Assembly (NCBI RefSeq): GCF_000017265.1
Contig: NC_011144.1
Coordinates: 3,202,001-3,266,000 of the forward strand
Length of the DNA stretch: 64,000 nucleotides
Source: Phenylobacterium zucineum HLK1
GTDB taxonomy: Bacteria > Pseudomonadota > Alphaproteobacteria > Caulobacterales > Caulobacteraceae
Reading direction: 5' to 3'
Shown: positions 52,991 through 62,397 of the stretch, one piece after another
Layout of the letters: the number at the start of each line of letters is the position of its first letter
How positions within the stretch are numbered: position 1 is the first letter of the stretch
The notes under the pieces: generated by a model
The model's database searches: none
What the model saw: the letters and a program-made list of their open reading frames with translations, nothing else
What the model was told of the DNA's origin: nothing
Translations under genes and position numbers: made by a program

Positions 52991-53857
52991 GTGTTCGTCA
53001 CCCGCTTCGCCCCCTCGCCGACCGGCCTGCTGCACCGCGGCCACGCGTTCTCGGCGCTGACCGCCCACGAGGCCGCGCGCGTGGTGGACGGCCGGTTCCT
53101 GCTGCGCATCGAGGACATCGACGCCACCCGCTGCCGGCCCGAGTACGAGGCCGCCATCTACGAGGACCTGGCCTGGCTGGGGCTCGCGTGGGAGACGCCG
53201 GTGCGCCGCCAGTCCGAGCACCTGGACGACTACCAGGGCGCCCTGGAAAGGCTTGAGGCCGCCGGCCTGCTCTACCGCTGCTTCCGCACCCGCAAGGAGG
53301 TGGCGCAGGAGATCGCCCGCGCTCCGCACGGGGCGATGGAGGTGTTCCGCGGCGCGCCCCTGCCGCGGGGCGAGGAGGCCCGGCGCCTGGCGGCCGGCGA
53401 GCCCTTCGCCTGGCGCCTGTCGCTGGACGCCGCGGCCCGCGCGCTGGGCGGTTTCGGCGCCCTGACCTTCGTCGAGGAGGGCTCGGGCGAGCCGCGCGTG
53501 GTGCAGGCCCGGCCCGAGCTGGGCGGCGACGTGGTGCTGGCCCGCAAGGACGTGGGCGTGGCCTACCACCTGGCCGTGGTGTTCGACGATGCGCTGCAGG
53601 GGATCACCCACGTGGTCCGCGGCGAGGACCTGTTCGAGGCCACCCACGTCCAGCGCCTGCTGCAGGCCCTGCTCGGCCTGCCGACGCCGGTCTACCGGCA
53701 CCACCGGCTGCTGACCGGCCCGGACGGGCGCCGCTACGCCAAGCGGGACCGGTCCGAGACGCTGCGCGAACTCCGCGCCCGCGGTGTCACGCCGGAGGAC
53801 CTGCGGCGGGAGATGGGCTTCGACGACCGACCGAAGCCCGCGAGCCGGCCTAGCTGA
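52991..53857 (+). CDS. gluQ: Glutamyl-Q tRNA(Asp) synthetase
   Basis: A 288-residue truncated class I glutamyl-tRNA synthetase that glutamylates queuosine in tRNA-Asp. It opens with FAPSPTGLLHRGHAFSAL (HIGH-type motif), followed by RIEDIDATRCRPEYE, and has the KMSKS-equivalent YAKRDRSETLRELR. It lacks the anticodon-binding domain of GluRS, as expected. GTG start. The 3' end overlaps selO by 8 bases on the opposite strand. Confidence 0.92.
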   Translation: MFVTRFAPSPTGLLHRGHAFSALTAHEAARVVDGRFLLRIEDIDATRCRPEYEAAIYEDLAWLGLAWETPVRRQSEHLDDYQGALERLEAAGLLYRCFRTRKEVAQEIARAPHGAMEVFRGAPLPRGEEARRLAAGEPFAWRLSLDAAARALGGFGALTFVEEGSGEPRVVQARPELGGDVVLARKDVGVAYHLAVVFDDALQGITHVVRGEDLFEATHVQRLLQALLGLPTPVYRHHRLLTGPDGRRYAKRDRSETLRELRARGVTPEDLRREMGFDDRPKPASRPS

Positions 53858-55256
53858 GCCCCCACGCCTCGCGCGCCGTCTCGATCGCCGCCAGCTTGGC
53901 CTGGAACGGGGCCCAGTCGTCGGCTCCGGCGATGGGCGCCCAGATCGCCTCGATCTCGTCGTAGAGCAGCTCCTGGGGCTCGGCGCGCCGGAAGTAGGGA
54001 TGCTGCAGCCGCTCCGGCCGCTCGGCCTCGAACCCCGCCACCGCCGCGCGGAAATCGGCGAAGTCCTCTCCGGCGTAGAGGTCGGCCCGCGGCCCGTCGG
54101 GCGCGCGCCCGCAGAACCAGTCGAAGAAGAACGGCTCCCAGCGCAGCCGCTCGCCGCCCGCCGCCAGCGCCTTGAACGCCGCCTGCACCAGCGCGACGTC
54201 GGCCTCGTCCCCGCGGCTCTTCAGCCCAAGCCGCATCAGCATCGCGCCGGTCAGCTCTGAGCGGTAGGCGGCGGCGAAGCCGTTCAGCGCCTCCACCAGC
54301 GGATCCTGCCCGGTCACGAACGTCAGGCACCCGGCCAGCTGCTGCAGGTTCCAGAACACCGCCTCGGGCTGGCGGCCGAAGGCGTAGAGCCCCGCATGGT
54401 CGAAATAGGCCGCCGTGAAGTTGGGGTCCGAGCGCGGCAGGAACCGGTAGGGGCCGTAGTCGAAGCTCTCGCCCGTGACGTTCATGTTGTCGGTGTTCAG
54501 CACGCCGTGGACGAAGCCGGCGGCCATCCAGCGGGCGGTCAGCCGCGCGGCCCGCCCCGTCACCGCCGCCATCAGCGCGGCGGCCCGGTCGGGGGCGTCC
54601 GACAGCTCCGGGTAGTACTCGGCGACCACGTGGTCCACGAGCGCCTGGATGCGGTCGGCGCGCTCGAAGAAGGCATGGCGCTGGAAGGTGCCGAACCGGA
54701 CGTGGCTGTGGGACAGGCGCACCAGCACCGCCGAGCGCGTGGGGCTGGGCTCGTCGCCGCGCACCAGCTCTTCCCCCGTCTCCACCAGCGAGAACGAGCG
54801 CGAGGTGGGGACGCCCAGGGCCTCCAGCATGGCGGTGGCCAGCACTTCGCGCACCCCGCCCTTCAGCGTCAGCCGCCCGTCGCCCGAGCGGGACCAGGGC
54901 GTCTGGCCCGAGCCCTTGGTGCCGAGGTCGAGAAGGCGGCCGCTGCCCGCCTCGCGGAGCTGGGCGAACAGGAAGCCGCGGCCGTCGCCCAGCTCGGGGT
55001 TGTAAACCCGGAACTGGTGGCCGTGGTAGCGCTGCGACAGCGGCGGGTCGATGTTGTCCGGCAGGGGCTCGAAGCGGCCGAAGTGGGCGAGCCACTCGGC
55101 GTCGGTCAGCGTCTCCAGCCCGACCGTGGCGGCCGCCCGGTCATTGCGGTAGCGCAGGAGGGTCTTGGGAAAGCGCGCCGCCGCCACGGCGTCGGCGAAT
55201 TCCGGCCCGAGGGCCGGGAACTTCGGGTCGGGTCGGTAGGCTGGGGAGACGGGCAT
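53850..55256 (-). CDS. selO: Protein adenylyltransferase SelO (YdiU family)
   Basis: A 468-residue pseudokinase-fold enzyme that transfers AMP from ATP to Ser/Thr/Tyr of target proteins, linked to redox homeostasis. Conserved blocks: YHGHQFRVYNPELGDGRGFL (Gly-rich loop), DLGTKGSGQTPWSR, GGVREVLATAMLEALGVPTS, and the catalytic VHGVLNTDNMNVTGESFDYGPY (HxxxNxDN-like). The start is the ATG at 55256, since the protein then begins with the family's short N-terminus. Convergent with gluQ. Confidence 0.92.
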   Translation of the reverse strand: MPVSPAYRPDPKFPALGPEFADAVAAARFPKTLLRYRNDRAAATVGLETLTDAEWLAHFGRFEPLPDNIDPPLSQRYHGHQFRVYNPELGDGRGFLFAQLREAGSGRLLDLGTKGSGQTPWSRSGDGRLTLKGGVREVLATAMLEALGVPTSRSFSLVETGEELVRGDEPSPTRSAVLVRLSHSHVRFGTFQRHAFFERADRIQALVDHVVAEYYPELSDAPDRAAALMAAVTGRAARLTARWMAAGFVHGVLNTDNMNVTGESFDYGPYRFLPRSDPNFTAAYFDHAGLYAFGRQPEAVFWNLQQLAGCLTFVTGQDPLVEALNGFAAAYRSELTGAMLMRLGLKSRGDEADVALVQAAFKALAAGGERLRWEPFFFDWFCGRAPDGPRADLYAGEDFADFRAAVAGFEAERPERLQHPYFRRAEPQELLYDEIEAIWAPIAGADDWAPFQAKLAAIETAREAWGLS

Positions 55257-55366
55257 CGACGGCACGTAAGCCGCGGGGCGGCACCCGGCAACCGCCGGAG
55301 CGCTCAGGCGGTCCTGGACGGCCCGAAAGCGAGCCCGGGACGCGCCGGCATCTAGACCCCCGGCAT

Positions 55367-55441
55367 CTAGGCGATGCCGAGGAAGCCCAGGATGGCCAGG
55401 ACGATGACGACCAGGCCGACGAGATAGATGATGCTGTTCAT
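55367..55441 (-). CDS. 24-residue membrane microprotein
   Basis: Encodes a peptide of 24 residues, nearly all one hydrophobic span (MNSIIYLVGLVVIVLAILG), ending FLGIA. AAGGAG sits 8 bases before the ATG. Very short peptides of this MNSIIYLVGLVVIVL form are, in my recollection, common in Sphingomonadales and Caulobacterales and are usually left unannotated. Role unknown. It precedes selO on the same strand. Confidence 0.7.
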   Translation of the reverse strand: MNSIIYLVGLVVIVLAILGFLGIA

Positions 55442-55513
55442 CGCAAGCTCCTTCGGGTCCCGACCCGGGCGCTAACGCGACGACAGCGGCGCCGTTCCCG
55501 CCCGGGCGGCGGG

Positions 55514-56758
55514 TCAGGGGGCCGCGTCGCCCCCCTCCGCGCGGGCCGGCGGCGGCTCGGGACGGAAGATCTTGAGCAGCACGAGGCCCAGGACCGCCGA
55601 GACGAGCGAGCCGGCGAAGACCCCCGCCTTGGTCTCGGTGAGCAGGTCGGGCGTCGTGAAGGCCAGGTTGCCGACGAACAGGCTCATGGTGAAGCCGACG
55701 CCGCACAGCACCGAGACCGCGTAGAGCTGGCCCAGCGAGGCGTGCCGCGGCATGTCGGACCAGCCCAGCCGGATGACCAGCAGCGCGGTCAGGAAGACGC
55801 CGATCTGCTTGCCGATGAAGAGGCCGAGCGCGATCCCCAGCATCACCGTGTCGGTCAGCATCTCGAAGGTGATCCCGGCCAGCGGCAGGCCCGCGTTGGC
55901 GAAGCCGAAGATCGGCACCACCGCGAAGGCCACCGGCTTGTGCAGCAGGTGCTCCAGGCGGTGGGCGGGCGAGGTCCTGTGGCTGTGAGCGTCCGGCCGG
56001 GCGGGCGTGCGGTCCAGCGGGATGGTCATGGCCAGCGCCACCCCGGCCAGGGTCGCATGCACGCCGGACTCCAGCACGAACCACCACAGCACCAGGCCGG
56101 TGAGCAGGTAAGGCCACAGGCGGCGGACCTTCAGCCGGTTCATCGCCACCAGCAGCGCCAGGGCCGCGCCGGCGCCGCCGAGCGCGCCCAGGTGCAGGTC
56201 GGCGGTATAGAACACCGCGATGATCAGGATGGCCGCCAGGTCGTCCAGGACCGCCAGCGCGGTCAGGAAGATCTTCAGCGACGCCGGCACGCGGTCGCCC
56301 GCCAGCGCCAGGATCCCGAGGGCGAAGGCGATGTCCGTGGCCGCCGGGATGGCCCAGCCGCGGGACGCTTCCGGATCGCCCATGTTCAGCGCCGCATAGA
56401 TGAGGGCCGGAACGGCCACCCCGCCCAGGGCCGCCAGGCCGGGCAGGACGACGCGCGAGGGACGCGACAGCTCGCCGTCCAGCACCTCGCGTTTGATCTC
56501 CAGGCCCACCAGCAGGAAGAACAGGGCCATCAGGCCGTCGTTGATCCAGTGCAGGACCGTCTCGTTCAGGGCGAGCGGCCCGAGGGCGAAGCCGAGCTTG
56601 GTCTCCAGCACGGCGAAATAGGGCCCGGCCAGGGGCGAGTTGGCGATGACGAGCGCCACGGCGGCGGCGGCCATCAGCACGTAGCCGCCGGAGGCTTCCT
56701 GATTGAAGAATTCGCGGAAGGCGGAAGTGCGGCGTTGCGGCCGTTCAGCGGAGGACAT
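55514..56758 (-). CDS. nhaA: Na+/H+ antiporter NhaA
   Basis: A 414-residue, twelve-span antiporter. Ion-binding residues are intact: Asp in [18 protein letters not shown], the Asp pair in [18 protein letters not shown], and the [21 protein letters not shown] stretch. The chosen ATG is the second of two in frame, following GGAGG-type context GGCGCC. The C-terminus is slightly extended. It is divergent on the sequence from the second nhaA-like gene 700 bases away. Confidence 0.93.
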   Translation of the reverse strand: MSSAERPQRRTSAFREFFNQEASGGYVLMAAAAVALVIANSPLAGPYFAVLETKLGFALGPLALNETVLHWINDGLMALFFLLVGLEIKREVLDGELSRPSRVVLPGLAALGGVAVPALIYAALNMGDPEASRGWAIPAATDIAFALGILALAGDRVPASLKIFLTALAVLDDLAAILIIAVFYTADLHLGALGGAGAALALLVAMNRLKVRRLWPYLLTGLVLWWFVLESGVHATLAGVALAMTIPLDRTPARPDAHSHRTSPAHRLEHLLHKPVAFAVVPIFGFANAGLPLAGITFEMLTDTVMLGIALGLFIGKQIGVFLTALLVIRLGWSDMPRHASLGQLYAVSVLCGVGFTMSLFVGNLAFTTPDLLTETKAGVFAGSLVSAVLGLVLLKIFRPEPPPARAEGGDAAP

Positions 56759-56846
56759 GGCGCCTGAATATCCGCGCGCATCCGCCCGGCCAACGCCAAT
56801 CGGCCGCCGGCGGCTCACGAATTGTGGAGCTGCGCTGCCCCGGACT

Positions 56847-57416
56847 TCAGAACGCCTTCAGGTCCGGGTCCAGCGTCTGGCCCTCGTCGAGCTGCACTCC
56901 GAAGGTGTTCAGGATCATCGAGACCTGGGTGTACTGGGCGACGGTGAACACCAGGTCCATCCGCTGCTTGTCGGTGAAGTGACGGCCGAGCTCCGACCAG
57001 GTGGCGTCGGTAACGAACTGGTCCGCGTGCAGCTCGTCGGTCGCGCGAATGAGCGCCGCGTCGGCCGCGCTCCAGCCGGCGTCCGGACCCTGTTTGATGC
57101 GGGCGACCTCGTCCTCGGTCAGGCCGCAGTCCAGGCCGATGCGCGTGTGCTGCACGAACTCGTAGCCCGACCGGCAAAGGAACCCGGTGCGCAGGATGAC
57201 GATCTCGCGCTCGCGCGCCGGCAGGTCGTTGCGCCGCGACAGGACGTAGCCGCCCCACTCATTGAACCGCGCCAGCGCCTTGGGCGCATGGGCCAGGGTC
57301 CGGAAGATGTTCAGCACGCCCAGCTTGCCCTGGCGCACGGGCTCCAGCGCCGCCGCCTGCTCGGGCGAAAGCTCGTCGTCGGCCAGGGGCCGGATGCGCG
57401 GGGCGGCGAGTCGCAT
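56847..57416 (-). CDS. Carboxymuconolactone decarboxylase family protein
   Basis: A 189-residue AhpD-like protein. The CMD core is [20 protein letters not shown] followed by [33 protein letters not shown]. The usual AhpD CxxC is reduced to FLCRSGYEF (one cysteine), so peroxidase activity of the AhpD type is doubtful. The N-terminal half includes [18 protein letters not shown]. Located between the two NhaA genes; function unknown. Confidence 0.86.
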   Translation of the reverse strand: MRLAAPRIRPLADDELSPEQAAALEPVRQGKLGVLNIFRTLAHAPKALARFNEWGGYVLSRRNDLPAREREIVILRTGFLCRSGYEFVQHTRIGLDCGLTEDEVARIKQGPDAGWSAADAALIRATDELHADQFVTDATWSELGRHFTDKQRMDLVFTVAQYTQVSMILNTFGVQLDEGQTLDPDLKAF

Positions 57417-57502
57417 GGGGGATCCTCCGGCCCGCAGCTTAGCGGGGCGGCGGCGGCAAGCTCCACCCTCGATTCCGCGCGGCGGCCCTGTTAGGCAGGC
57501 GC

Positions 57503-58687
57503 ATGGCCACGCGCTCGACGCTCGAATTCCTCAGGACGGAGACGGGATCGGGGCTGCTGCTGGCGTTCGTCGCCGCCTTCGCGATCCTGTGGGCCAATTC
57601 GCCCTGGGCGGCCGAGTACGCCGCCTTCGTGGGCCGGGCGATCCCGGTCCGCATCGGCCCCTTCGCCGAGACGCTCACCCTCGCCGCCTGGGTGAAGACG
57701 GCCCTGATGCCGATCTTCTTCCTGGTCATGGGCCTGAAGATCAAACAGGAGATCGTCCGCGGCGAGCTCTCCAACCCCCGGCGGCTGGCCCTGCCCGTGC
57801 TGGCGGCCCTGGGCGGCGTGCTCGCGCCGGCGGCCATCTTCCTGGCCGTGAACGCCGGCGAGGACGGCGTCGCCCTGGCCTGGCCGGCGGCCGTGCCCAC
57901 CGACGCGGCCATCGCCCTGGCTCTCGTGGCGATCGCCGCCCCTCGCCTGCCCCAGCCGCTGCGGGTGTTCCTGCTGACCGTGGCCATCATCCAGGACCTG
58001 ATCAGCGTCGCGATGATCGCGGTGGTGTTCGCCGAGACGCTGCGTCCGGCGATGCTGGGCGGGGCGCTCGCCACCTTCCTGGTGCTGGCCGCCATGGCTC
58101 GCTGGCGCGCCGCGCCCTACGCCTTCTGGACGGCGGGCTTCCTGCTGCTCTGGGGCTTCGTGGTGAAGTCGGGCCTCGACCCGTCGGTGGCCGGGGTCCT
58201 GGCCGCCGCCGTCGTCCCGCTGCAGCCCAAGCGCCCCGGCGGCCCGGGCGTGCTGGACCAGCTGCTGGCGGCCCTGCACCCCTACGTGGCCTTCCTGGTC
58301 CTGCCGCTGTTCATCCTCACCGCGGCGGGCTTCTCGGTCCGCGACCTGCCGGCCGACACGCCCACCGCCCCGGTCGCCCTGGGCCTGGGCCTGGCCCTCG
58401 TGCTCGGCAAGCAGCTCGGGGTGTTCGGGGCGGCCGCCCTGGCCATCGGCCTGAAGTGGGCCCGCCGGCCGATGGGGGCCAAGTGGCTCGACCTCTACGG
58501 CGTCGCCGTCCTGTGCGGGGTCGGCTTCACGCTCAGCCTCTACATCGGCGAGCTGGCCTTCGATCCGGGCGACGCCCTCTCCCAGGCCAAGGTGCGGATC
58601 GGCGTGGTCGCCGGCTCCCTGGCCTCGGCCCTGCTCGGCATGGCGGCGCTGGCCGTCTCCGACCGCCGCCGCCCGCCGGACGACTAA
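57503..58687 (+). CDS. Divergent NhaA-family antiporter (NhaA-like, D163-type residue replaced)
   Basis: A 394-residue, twelve-span member of the NhaA fold. TM4 Asp is kept (PAAVPTDAAIALALVAIA), but the TM5 Asp-Asp pair reads IIQDLISVAMIAVVF, so the first Asp (Escherichia coli D163 position) is Gln while the second is present. The family LGGVLAPAAIFLAVNAG region and KQLGVFGAAALAIGL block are normal. The exchange should therefore differ in stoichiometry or ion. Convergent with the esterase gene. Confidence 0.88.
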   Translation: MATRSTLEFLRTETGSGLLLAFVAAFAILWANSPWAAEYAAFVGRAIPVRIGPFAETLTLAAWVKTALMPIFFLVMGLKIKQEIVRGELSNPRRLALPVLAALGGVLAPAAIFLAVNAGEDGVALAWPAAVPTDAAIALALVAIAAPRLPQPLRVFLLTVAIIQDLISVAMIAVVFAETLRPAMLGGALATFLVLAAMARWRAAPYAFWTAGFLLLWGFVVKSGLDPSVAGVLAAAVVPLQPKRPGGPGVLDQLLAALHPYVAFLVLPLFILTAAGFSVRDLPADTPTAPVALGLGLALVLGKQLGVFGAAALAIGLKWARRPMGAKWLDLYGVAVLCGVGFTLSLYIGELAFDPGDALSQAKVRIGVVAGSLASALLGMAALAVSDRRRPPDD

Positions 58688-58697
58688 GGCCCGCGAT

Positions 58698-59642
58698 CTA
58701 GGCCAGGGCCGCCTTCAGCGCGTCCGCCGTCTCGCGCGCCGCCGCGGCCACCGCCGGCGAGACGTCGGCCATGACGTAGAAGTCGTGCGGCAGGGCCGGA
58801 TACTCCACGTGCCGCGCTGCGACGCCCGCGGCCTTCAGCTTCTCGGCGTAGGCGAAGCCCTCGTCCTTCAGGCAGTCGTGGCCGGCCGTGACCACCAGCG
58901 CCGGCGCCGCGCCCGCCACGTCCCCTGCGTTCAGCGGCGAGAGGCGGTGCGCCTGCGGATGGCCCGCGGCGGCGAGGTTCTTCTCGAACCAGCGCATGGC
59001 CTCGAAGGTCAGCAGCGGCCCGTCCAGGGTCTTGCGGGAAGGGGTCGTCCACTCGTCCGTCGTCGCCGGATAGAGCAGCAGCTGGAAGGCCAGCTTCCGC
59101 GCCGGATCGTCCCTCAGGTCCAGGGCGACGGAGGCGGCGAGGTTGCCGCCGGCGGAATCGCCGCCGACCGCGATCCGCTTCGGATCGGCACCGATCTCGC
59201 CTGCGTGGTCGAAGGCCCAGGTCGTCGCCGCCAGGGCGTCGTCGTGGCCCTTGGGGAAGACGTGCTCGGGGGCCAGGCGGTAGTCGACCGCCATCACCCG
59301 GCAGCCGCCCCAGGCGGCCATCCGGCGGCAGTGGCCGTCGTGGGTGTCGAGGTCGCCGATCACCCAGCCGCCGCCGTGGAAATAGACCAGCAGGCCCGAG
59401 GGGGCGGCCAGGCCGTGCGGCTCGTACAGCCGCACCGGGATCTCGCCGTGGGGCCCGGGGATCGCGAAGTCCCGCACGTCCAGGTCCCTGGGCGCGTTCT
59501 GATCCTGCGCCTGGCGCTGCATCCGGTAGCCGGCGCGCACCATCTCGGCCGGCAGCTGGTCCAGCGGCGGCATCGGCTGTTCGGCCGCCTGCTTGGCCAG
59601 GGCCTCCAGCATGGTCTGGAAGTCGGGGTCGATCACGCCCAT
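58698..59642 (-). CDS. Alpha/beta-hydrolase esterase, HSL family
   Basis: A 314-residue hormone-sensitive-lipase-type carboxylesterase. The oxyanion motif HGGGWVIGDLDTH is intact, the nucleophile elbow is GDSAGGNLAAS (Ser), and the catalytic Asp and His lie in ALVVTAGHDCLKDEG and PALPHDFYVMADVSP. It lacks a signal peptide and should be cytosolic. Substrates are usually short-chain acyl esters. It lies after the aldehyde dehydrogenase, separated by a terminator, so it is probably transcribed alone. Confidence 0.9.
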   Translation of the reverse strand: MGVIDPDFQTMLEALAKQAAEQPMPPLDQLPAEMVRAGYRMQRQAQDQNAPRDLDVRDFAIPGPHGEIPVRLYEPHGLAAPSGLLVYFHGGGWVIGDLDTHDGHCRRMAAWGGCRVMAVDYRLAPEHVFPKGHDDALAATTWAFDHAGEIGADPKRIAVGGDSAGGNLAASVALDLRDDPARKLAFQLLLYPATTDEWTTPSRKTLDGPLLTFEAMRWFEKNLAAAGHPQAHRLSPLNAGDVAGAAPALVVTAGHDCLKDEGFAYAEKLKAAGVAARHVEYPALPHDFYVMADVSPAVAAAARETADALKAALA

Positions 59643-59652
59643 GGGGTCTCCT

Positions 59653-59688
59653 CGAAAGAAAAAGGGGCCGCTTCTCCGGCGGCCCCTT
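59653..59688 (-). terminator. Intrinsic terminator downstream of the aldehyde dehydrogenase
   Basis: Perfect 10-bp stem AAGGGGCCGC/GCGGCCCCTT with a 7-base loop, followed on the minus strand by TTTTTCTTTC. Confidence 0.75.
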
Positions 59689-59703
59689 CCTGTCGTCCGG
59701 CGC

Positions 59704-61137
59704 CTACTCGGCGGCCTTGGGCGCGTAGCCCATGATCGCCTTGGTCTCGAGGAACTCGTGGAAGGCGTAGTCGCCCCACTCGCGCCCGTTGCCGCTCATC
59801 TTGTAGCCGCCGAAGGGGGCGGTCATATCGCTGGCGCCGTTGATCGAGATCTGGCCCGCGCGGATCTTTCGGGCCACGTCCCGGGCCTTGGCCAGGTCCG
59901 CGCCGTTCACATAGCCGGCCAGGCCGTACTCGGTGTCGTTGCCGATGGCGACCGCCTGGTCGAGGCTCTCGTAGCCGAGGATCGACAGGACCGGGCCGAA
60001 GATCTCCTCCTTGGCGATGGTCATGTCGTTGGTGACGTTGCCAAACACCGTCGGCTTGACGAAGTAGCCGTTGTCCAGGCCCTCGGGACGGCCCGTGCCG
60101 CCGACGACCAGGGTCGCGCCCTCGTCGATCCCCTTCTGGATCAGCGACTGGATCTTCTCCCACTGCACCTTGGAGACGACCGGGCCCATCTGAGCGTTGC
60201 CGTTCGGATCGCCGACGCTGACCTGCTCGGCCGTGGCCTTGGCCACCGCCATCGCCTCGTCCATCCGCTTGGAGGGGACCAGCATCCGGGTGGGGGCGTT
60301 GCAGCTCTGGCCCGAGTTGTTCATCACGTGCATCACGCCGCGGGCGACGCTCTTCGAGAACGCGTCGTCGTCCAGCACGATGTTCGGGCTCTTGCCGCCC
60401 AGCTCCTGGTGGACGCGCTTGACGCCCGGGGCGGCGTTCTTGGCCACCTCGATGCCCGCCCGGGTCGAGCCGGTGAAGGACACCATGTCCACTTCCGGAT
60501 GGACGCTGAGCGCCACGCCCACGCCGGGGCCGTCGCCGTGGACCATGTTGAAGACGCCGGCCGGCACGCCAGCGGCGTGCATGATCTCGGCGAAGATGTG
60601 CCCGCTGAACGGCGCCACTTCCGACGGCTTCAGCACCATGGTGCAGCCGGTGGCGATGGCCGGGGCCACCTTGCAGGCGATCTGGTTCAGCGGCCAGTTC
60701 CAGGGGGTGATGAAGCTGCAGACGCCGATCGGCTCCTTGACGATCAGGGTCTCGCCGCGGTCCTCCTCGAACTTGAAGTCCTTCAGGATGTTGGCGGCGG
60801 TGGCCAGGTGCCCCATGCCGGCCGGCACCTGGGCGCGCTGGGCCAGCGAAGCGGGCGCGCCCATCTCCTCGGTGACCGCGGTGGCCAGGTCGCCGAAGCG
60901 CTTCTGGTACTCGGCCAGGATGCGCTGCAGCACCTCCAGGCGCTCCTCGCGGCTGGTCTGCGACCAGCTCTCGAAGGCGCGGCGGGCGGCCTTCACCGCC
61001 TTGTCCACGTCGGCGGCCGAGCCGAGCGCGATCTTGCCCACCACCTGCTCGGTGGCCGGGTTCTCGACGTCGAGCGTCTTCAGCTCGACGGGATCGACCC
61101 ACTGGCCGTCGATGTAGAACTTCAGGTACTCGCGCAT
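59704..61137 (-). CDS. NAD(P)-dependent aldehyde dehydrogenase
   Basis: A 477-residue ALDH. Catalytic Cys279 lies in NNSGQSCNAPTR and the general base Glu245 in VHQELGGKSPN; the cofactor loop FTGSTRAG and PWNWPL are also present. The start is the ATG at 61137 with AGGAGG 6 bases upstream; an in-frame upstream extension lacks this. The enzyme resembles coniferyl- or betaine-aldehyde dehydrogenases in general pattern, but substrate assignment is not possible. A terminator hairpin lies after the gene. The upstream 61138-61237 gap shows only promoter-like sequence. Confidence 0.92.
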   Translation of the reverse strand: MREYLKFYIDGQWVDPVELKTLDVENPATEQVVGKIALGSAADVDKAVKAARRAFESWSQTSREERLEVLQRILAEYQKRFGDLATAVTEEMGAPASLAQRAQVPAGMGHLATAANILKDFKFEEDRGETLIVKEPIGVCSFITPWNWPLNQIACKVAPAIATGCTMVLKPSEVAPFSGHIFAEIMHAAGVPAGVFNMVHGDGPGVGVALSVHPEVDMVSFTGSTRAGIEVAKNAAPGVKRVHQELGGKSPNIVLDDDAFSKSVARGVMHVMNNSGQSCNAPTRMLVPSKRMDEAMAVAKATAEQVSVGDPNGNAQMGPVVSKVQWEKIQSLIQKGIDEGATLVVGGTGRPEGLDNGYFVKPTVFGNVTNDMTIAKEEIFGPVLSILGYESLDQAVAIGNDTEYGLAGYVNGADLAKARDVARKIRAGQISINGASDMTAPFGGYKMSGNGREWGDYAFHEFLETKAIMGYAPKAAE

Positions 61138-61237
61138 GCCGTCCTCCTGGACCTTGTCCGCGTCGGGCGTGCTGTCCCCGACTTTCAAACGCTCATTTTA
61201 ATGATCGGCGATCAGGGCGAAAGCCCCTGACGCCACG

Positions 61238-62173
61238 TCACAGCTGGTGAATGTGCGGCTGACCCGCAACCGGCGACCTCGCCTTCAGCACATAATCGGC
61301 CCGGATCGAGCCGATGTAGAGGTCCTTCAGGTCCGGCCCGCCCCAGGTCACGTTGGTGGGATGGTTCACGGTCTTGCCGCTGGGATCGTGGATCACCGGG
61401 ACCGCCTCGCCCGCCGGGGTGATCGCCACCACCTTGTTGGCCGCCGGCAGGCAGACCCACAGGTTCCTCTCGGCGTCGAAGCCGACCCCGTCGGTATAGC
61501 CGAGGTCGCCGCCATGGTTCTCCACGTCCTCGCCGGGGCGCATCAGCCGCCCCAGCACCGGCCCGTACCGCTCGCCGGGCCCCAGCCGGGCGCCGTCCAG
61601 CACCGGGAAGCGCAGGACGTCGGCGCCGCTGGTCTGGGCGCAGAAGAGGTGCGTCTCGTCGGCCGAGAGCGCCAGGCCGTTGGGGAACTTCAGCCCCTCG
61701 GCCACGACTTGGGCCGACCCGTCCGGCCGCAGCACGAAGATGAAGCCGTCCGCCCGGCCGTCCAGCGCCTGGGGCCAGGTCTCGGCATGGGTGGAGTTGG
61801 CGCACCAGATGTTCCCCGCCCGGTCGATCACCGGATAGTTGGCCGAGGTCAGCCGACGCCCCTCCACCTCGCTCAGCAGGGTCTCGTGGACGCCGCTCGC
61901 CGGATCGAACCGCTGCAGCGGCCCGTCCTCTCGGTCGTAGATGCCGAAGTTGGCGATCACGATGCGGCCCTCGGCGTCCATGTTGATGCCGTTGGGCGCC
62001 CCGCCCTTGGGGCCCATCCGCTTGAAGGCGCCGCCCGGGAGGATCTCGGCCACGGCGCAGCGGTGGTCCGAAGCGAAGACGCGGCCGTCCGCACCCACCA
62101 CCACGTCCTCGGGCCGGTCGATGCCCAGGGCGATCTTCTCGAAGGCGGCGGTCGGGATCGGGGCGAGCGGCAT
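61238..62173 (-). CDS. SMP-30/gluconolactonase-family protein
   Basis: A 311-residue six-bladed beta-propeller hydrolase. Calcium/metal-binding residues are suggested by GIDRPEDVVVGADGRVFASD (first blade Glu), PNGINMDAEGRIVIANFGIY, KFPNGLALSADETHLF and GYTDGVGFDAERNLWVC. GGAGGAG precedes the chosen ATG. Family members hydrolyse lactones or related esters. No signal peptide. Its promoter faces the FolM-like gene across a 120-base gap containing a 26-residue frame. Confidence 0.87.
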   Translation of the reverse strand: MPLAPIPTAAFEKIALGIDRPEDVVVGADGRVFASDHRCAVAEILPGGAFKRMGPKGGAPNGINMDAEGRIVIANFGIYDREDGPLQRFDPASGVHETLLSEVEGRRLTSANYPVIDRAGNIWCANSTHAETWPQALDGRADGFIFVLRPDGSAQVVAEGLKFPNGLALSADETHLFCAQTSGADVLRFPVLDGARLGPGERYGPVLGRLMRPGEDVENHGGDLGYTDGVGFDAERNLWVCLPAANKVVAITPAGEAVPVIHDPSGKTVNHPTNVTWGGPDLKDLYIGSIRADYVLKARSPVAGQPHIHQL

Positions 62174-62297
62174 CGGCGTCTCCTCCGCGGGGGTCCGGCC
62201 GGAACCTTGAGCCCCTCTTCCCCCGTTCGACAAGTCGGCTTGCCGCGGACGGCGGCGGTCGGTAAAGCCCCGACACCCCTAGCTTTGGAGACGACCC

Positions 62298-62378
62298 GTG
62301 ATCGGGATCTACGCCATCGGCATCTTCCTCCTCGTGATGATCGCGCTGAACGTCTACGAGTTCGGCCGCATCGACTGA
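62298..62378 (+). CDS. 26-residue membrane microprotein
   Basis: GTG-started frame of 26 residues, one hydrophobic span (IYAIGIFLLVMIALNVYEFG) with RID at the end. GGAG sits 7 bases before the GTG. It stops 19 bases before the FolM-like SDR gene and may be its leader or an independent small protein. Similar in style to the 24-residue gene at 55367. Coding potential rests on the ribosome site and composition. Confidence 0.55.
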   Translation: MIGIYAIGIFLLVMIALNVYEFGRID

Positions 62379-62397
62379 GGCCGAAGGACCGTCCCCG

